Below are positions 61,377-64,000 of a DNA stretch of 64,000 nt, piece after piece. A program made the position numbers and the translations under genes. Position 1 is the stretch's first letter. Each line of letters opens with the position of its first letter. Under the pieces are notes generated by a model. The model saw only the letters and a list, made by a program, of their open reading frames with translations, was not told the origin of the DNA and made no database searches. The stretch is from Serinus canaria (Eukaryota; Chordata; Aves; Passeriformes; Fringillidae), in NCBI RefSeq assembly GCF_022539315.1, contig NC_066317.1:50944435-51008434 (forward strand), read 5' to 3'.

Positions 61377-62612
61377 AATTCTAAGCAAGATAATTGTCCT
61401 GAAGTTTATTTGATTCTTTGCTAACCAAATATAAAAAGAGATACATTTTGAACACAGGTTGTTCTAGAGAGAAATAATTGCCTGGATCAAAATTAAGTAT
61501 TTGGAACAATAAGAAATCACAGTTCATATTTGTAGCCTTGATTTTTATCTTCACTGTTGGAATAATTCTGCTCTCATATTTTTTGAAACCTTTAGAAGGA
61601 TTATCTAAACTTAAATTTGTTAAAAGCAATGATATTGTAAATCATTACATATATGTATGTGTACATGCTTAGGTCTGTCTTCATTATGTATGAACTCTCA
61701 TCCTTAAATTTTGCTATGCCGCTACTAAAAGTTTCTTACATATTTATTCTTTAAATAGAATACTCAAAATGTTATCTAATTTCTTGAAAAAATTAGTGAA
61801 CAGAAAAAACAAAAGTAATGTAAGAAACAATGCCAAATGCACATGTCTTGATATATAATTTCTGAAGGTGTGTAAAAGCAACTATAAATTTACTAATTTT
61901 TATGCTGCATGGGAGATTACATTTTAATCAGTCCTAAAAATATTTTTACGAATCACAGTTTGAGAAAAACTCTTCAATGTCATGCAAGTTCTCTTATCAA
62001 ATTATGAACTGGATTTGCAAAATAAACCCAAACCCTATCTGAGCTATAGACCCTTACATGACCTGTGCTTCTCTTAATTAATTTAAACATGTCCCGTTTA
62101 TATTTTATGGTAGAAAATAGAACACATCTTTTTTTAACAGTTGGTATGGCTATATATCCCAATCTATTTTATATTTCCCCACACAGTATGTATCAGGACT
62201 TGGTTAAAATGATATGGGAACAACTTCCAGTTGACAATTTGCAGGAAAATATGATGTTTTTAACATGAAAACACTTTCATTAGCATGGCTTTGGACATTT
62301 TAAGAGTGCTTTTGGACATGTTTCATCTATTATTTGTATGTTTACTCATAAAGTCATAAGGGTTCACAACACTAGTACAATTGTACTCTGTGTATATTGC
62401 CTTTATGTGCAGGAAATGCTCATCAGGATTCTCTGGGAGATAAAACAGTTTTTATTTTTCTAGAACAAATAAAGGCAAATGAAGACTATTTCTGGCTTCA
62501 GTTCTATAAAATAATTTAATGGTCTTACTCATATTTCACTGTCTTTCCCAATAAAAAGGTGTTAATAATTTATGTATTTTTGCATTTATTCTTTGATAAT
62601 TTAACTACCTTC
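61377..62612. other. Unannotated AT-rich DNA
   Basis: No gene or mobile element is recognisable. Confidence 0.6.
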
Positions 62613-62639
62613 TTTTTTTTTTTTTTTTTTTTTTTTTTT
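62613..62639. repeat. T27 homopolymer
   Basis: Twenty-seven consecutive T residues, the longest homopolymer in the window. No recognisable SINE or processed copy lies next to it, so it need not be a retrotransposon tail. Its length may be imprecise in the assembly. Confidence 0.9.
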
Positions 62640-62819
62640 GTATTGAATGAAACTGCATCCAAGTAAAACATCATAAAATTACTATTGTTGTTTGCTTGGT
62701 TTTTTTAATTGGATAGTAAACAATATTTAGTGAAGGGACACAGTATCATTAGCGACAGTATTACTTACATAATATACCCTCTGCTTTCCTGGAGTTCTGC
62801 TTTTGCATTTATTTTTCAG

Positions 62820-62911
62820 ATCAAGATCTACAAGATTACCTCTGCAAGGAAACAAACTGTGGGATGATGTCTGGCACAGGCAGGAGTCTGGACACACACA
62901 TCAAACAGAAG
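62820..62911 (+). other. Possible 92-bp exon with good splice signals, unknown transcript
   Basis: A strong acceptor-like sequence, ctgcttttgcatttatttttcag, ends at 62819. A donor-like AGAAG/GTAACA follows at 62911/62912. Two of the three frames stay open across the 92 bases: one reads QDLQDYLCKETNCGMMSGTG and onward, the other SRSTRLPLQGNKLWDDVW and onward. The third has a TGA stop. The length is ordinary for an internal exon. I recognise neither translation, so it could be a coding exon, a long noncoding RNA exon, or a cryptic pair of splice sites. A GATGATG-containing less AT-rich interval surrounds it. Confidence 0.22.
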
Positions 62912-64000
62912 GTAACAAAACCTTAGAGTCTGGAGGATCCTGCAGTATTTAGGCTCAGCAGAGCAAATCAAGGTCTGAAAGGCTCATCCTTGTCAGTGGT
63001 ACAGTGCTGTGTGTAACACCTACTCAGTGTTACCTCGTAAGGATAGCATAATGTTTTATTTATAGTCTCTTCTGACCCAGGATCATGGTTATTTCTTTCA
63101 TGTCTGAACGTCAGGAGTGAAGCCTGATGATCCCTAGGTATGAAGATTTGTGATTTGGGAGCAACAGCTCCCAAACAATTTTTTCTCATCAGTATGCAGT
63201 ATTTTTTTTTCCTTCATTTAATATTTTGTGGTTTTCCCTTCCTTTTTTGTAGAACCATTAATCCATTTTTTTTCCATTAAACTGTGTTGGCCATCTTTTA
63301 TCCTTAGAATTTCAAAGGTATGAATTTAAGTGGTCCTACTAATTCACTGGACCCTGAAAGTTAATTCTATTTATAAAATCTTAGAAAAAAAAAAAAGTGT
63401 CAGTTTACATATGGCTCCTCTAAGATCCATCAGCTACAGCTACAAGAACATCTTCTTGCCCATGGTGCCTTTATAAGAGGTAAACTGCAGCATGCCACAG
63501 AAGAGCCACTGCTCCTTAGAAGTAGTGGAGAGAAAAGACACTTCTTGTATCCTGGTGCTGAGTCAGGAGCAGCACCACACAATCAGGAAGTGGAAGATCT
63601 ACACAGCAGAATACATTTCAGAAAGTACTAGAAAAAAATATAAATCTGAGAAGACCCCCTATATAGCATAGTTAATTTATTCTTTTTATTTTTTGACATT
63701 TTATTCTTCATTCTCTAATGAAGAATTCTTTCTTTAAATTATTTAACACATTTTCTGACCTGTTTGTGTGTCTCTTAGTTTTTCCATAAACTTATATTTT
63801 ACACTTAATAAGATACTGGGCAAGTAAAAACTTTCTTTATATTCTCCATGATGTCACAATAATCTTTAATCTCTCCCCTCCTATCATCCACAGTGAGGAT
63901 TGCTGAGGAACATGAAGTGTGCTGCAGCAGATGTTGAAACCACTTTGATCAGTGCACTTGCACTACACAACTTCCTCTGAGCACATATCTGTCCTCATTC
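62912..64000. other. Unannotated DNA to window end
   Basis: No recognisable gene or mobile element. The segment at about 63400-63610 is less AT-rich than average, with no long open frame. A short A-run lies at about 63385. Confidence 0.5.

Noticed and set aside
62613..62639. T27 run as the tail of a minus-strand retroposed copy
   Set aside because: No recognisable retroposed body lies on the lower-coordinate or higher-coordinate side, and birds rarely carry poly-A-tailed retroposons.
1..64000. A new multi-gene system such as a defence island or biosynthetic cluster
   Set aside because: There are no closely packed genes, ribosome-binding sites or conserved domains; the repeats show this is avian noncoding DNA.

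Overview
This window looks like nuclear DNA from a bird, probably a neoavian and possibly a songbird. It is AT-rich and visibly CpG-poor. It contains several CR1 non-LTR retrotransposon fragments, the dominant avian LINE, and several avian endogenous-retrovirus LTRs. I found no rRNA, tRNA, CRISPR array, operon or bacterial-style gene. I recognise no host protein-coding gene: the open reading frames are short, biased by AT-rich composition, and lie either in repeats or in unrecognised DNA. The best reading is a gene desert or part of a very large intron.

Layout. Bases 1-13.4 kb are repeat-poor AT-rich DNA with a few simple repeats. From 13.4 to 18.6 kb there is an old antisense CR1 scrap, a small 27-bp tandem array, a rearranged sense CR1 (16.58-18.01 kb) ending in a perfect hairpin, a second small CR1 scrap, and 25 perfect copies of AATAG. 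From 24.6 to 29.6 kb there is a well-preserved GC-rich solo LTR (24646-25368) bounded by a 6-bp target-site duplication, a possible coding exon on the minus strand, and two older LTR remnants (27.8 and 29.1 kb). A sense CR1 3' end lies at 33.8-34.2 kb. A stretch at 37.8-38.3 kb keeps an unusual number of CpGs. An antisense CR1 that skips part of the reverse transcriptase is at 42.3-44.0 kb. A second solo LTR with its own 6-bp duplication and an internal (CAGA)11 array is at 47722-48278. A third, degraded LTR carrying a perfect 19-bp-arm hairpin is at 57.4-58.1 kb. An antisense CR1 3' end is at 59.26-59.71 kb. A long polypurine tract is at 61.26-61.38 kb, and a possible 92-bp exon with good splice signals is at 62.82 kb.

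No genes here can be shown to work together. The most useful observations concern how the mobile elements inserted and were rearranged: two exact LTR insertions, out-of-order CR1 blocks, and two perfect hairpins that look like template-switch products. Three segments deserve comparative or transcript checks: two exon candidates and one CpG-retaining block. Family assignments for CR1 and the LTRs come from remembered consensus sequences and were not aligned by computer.
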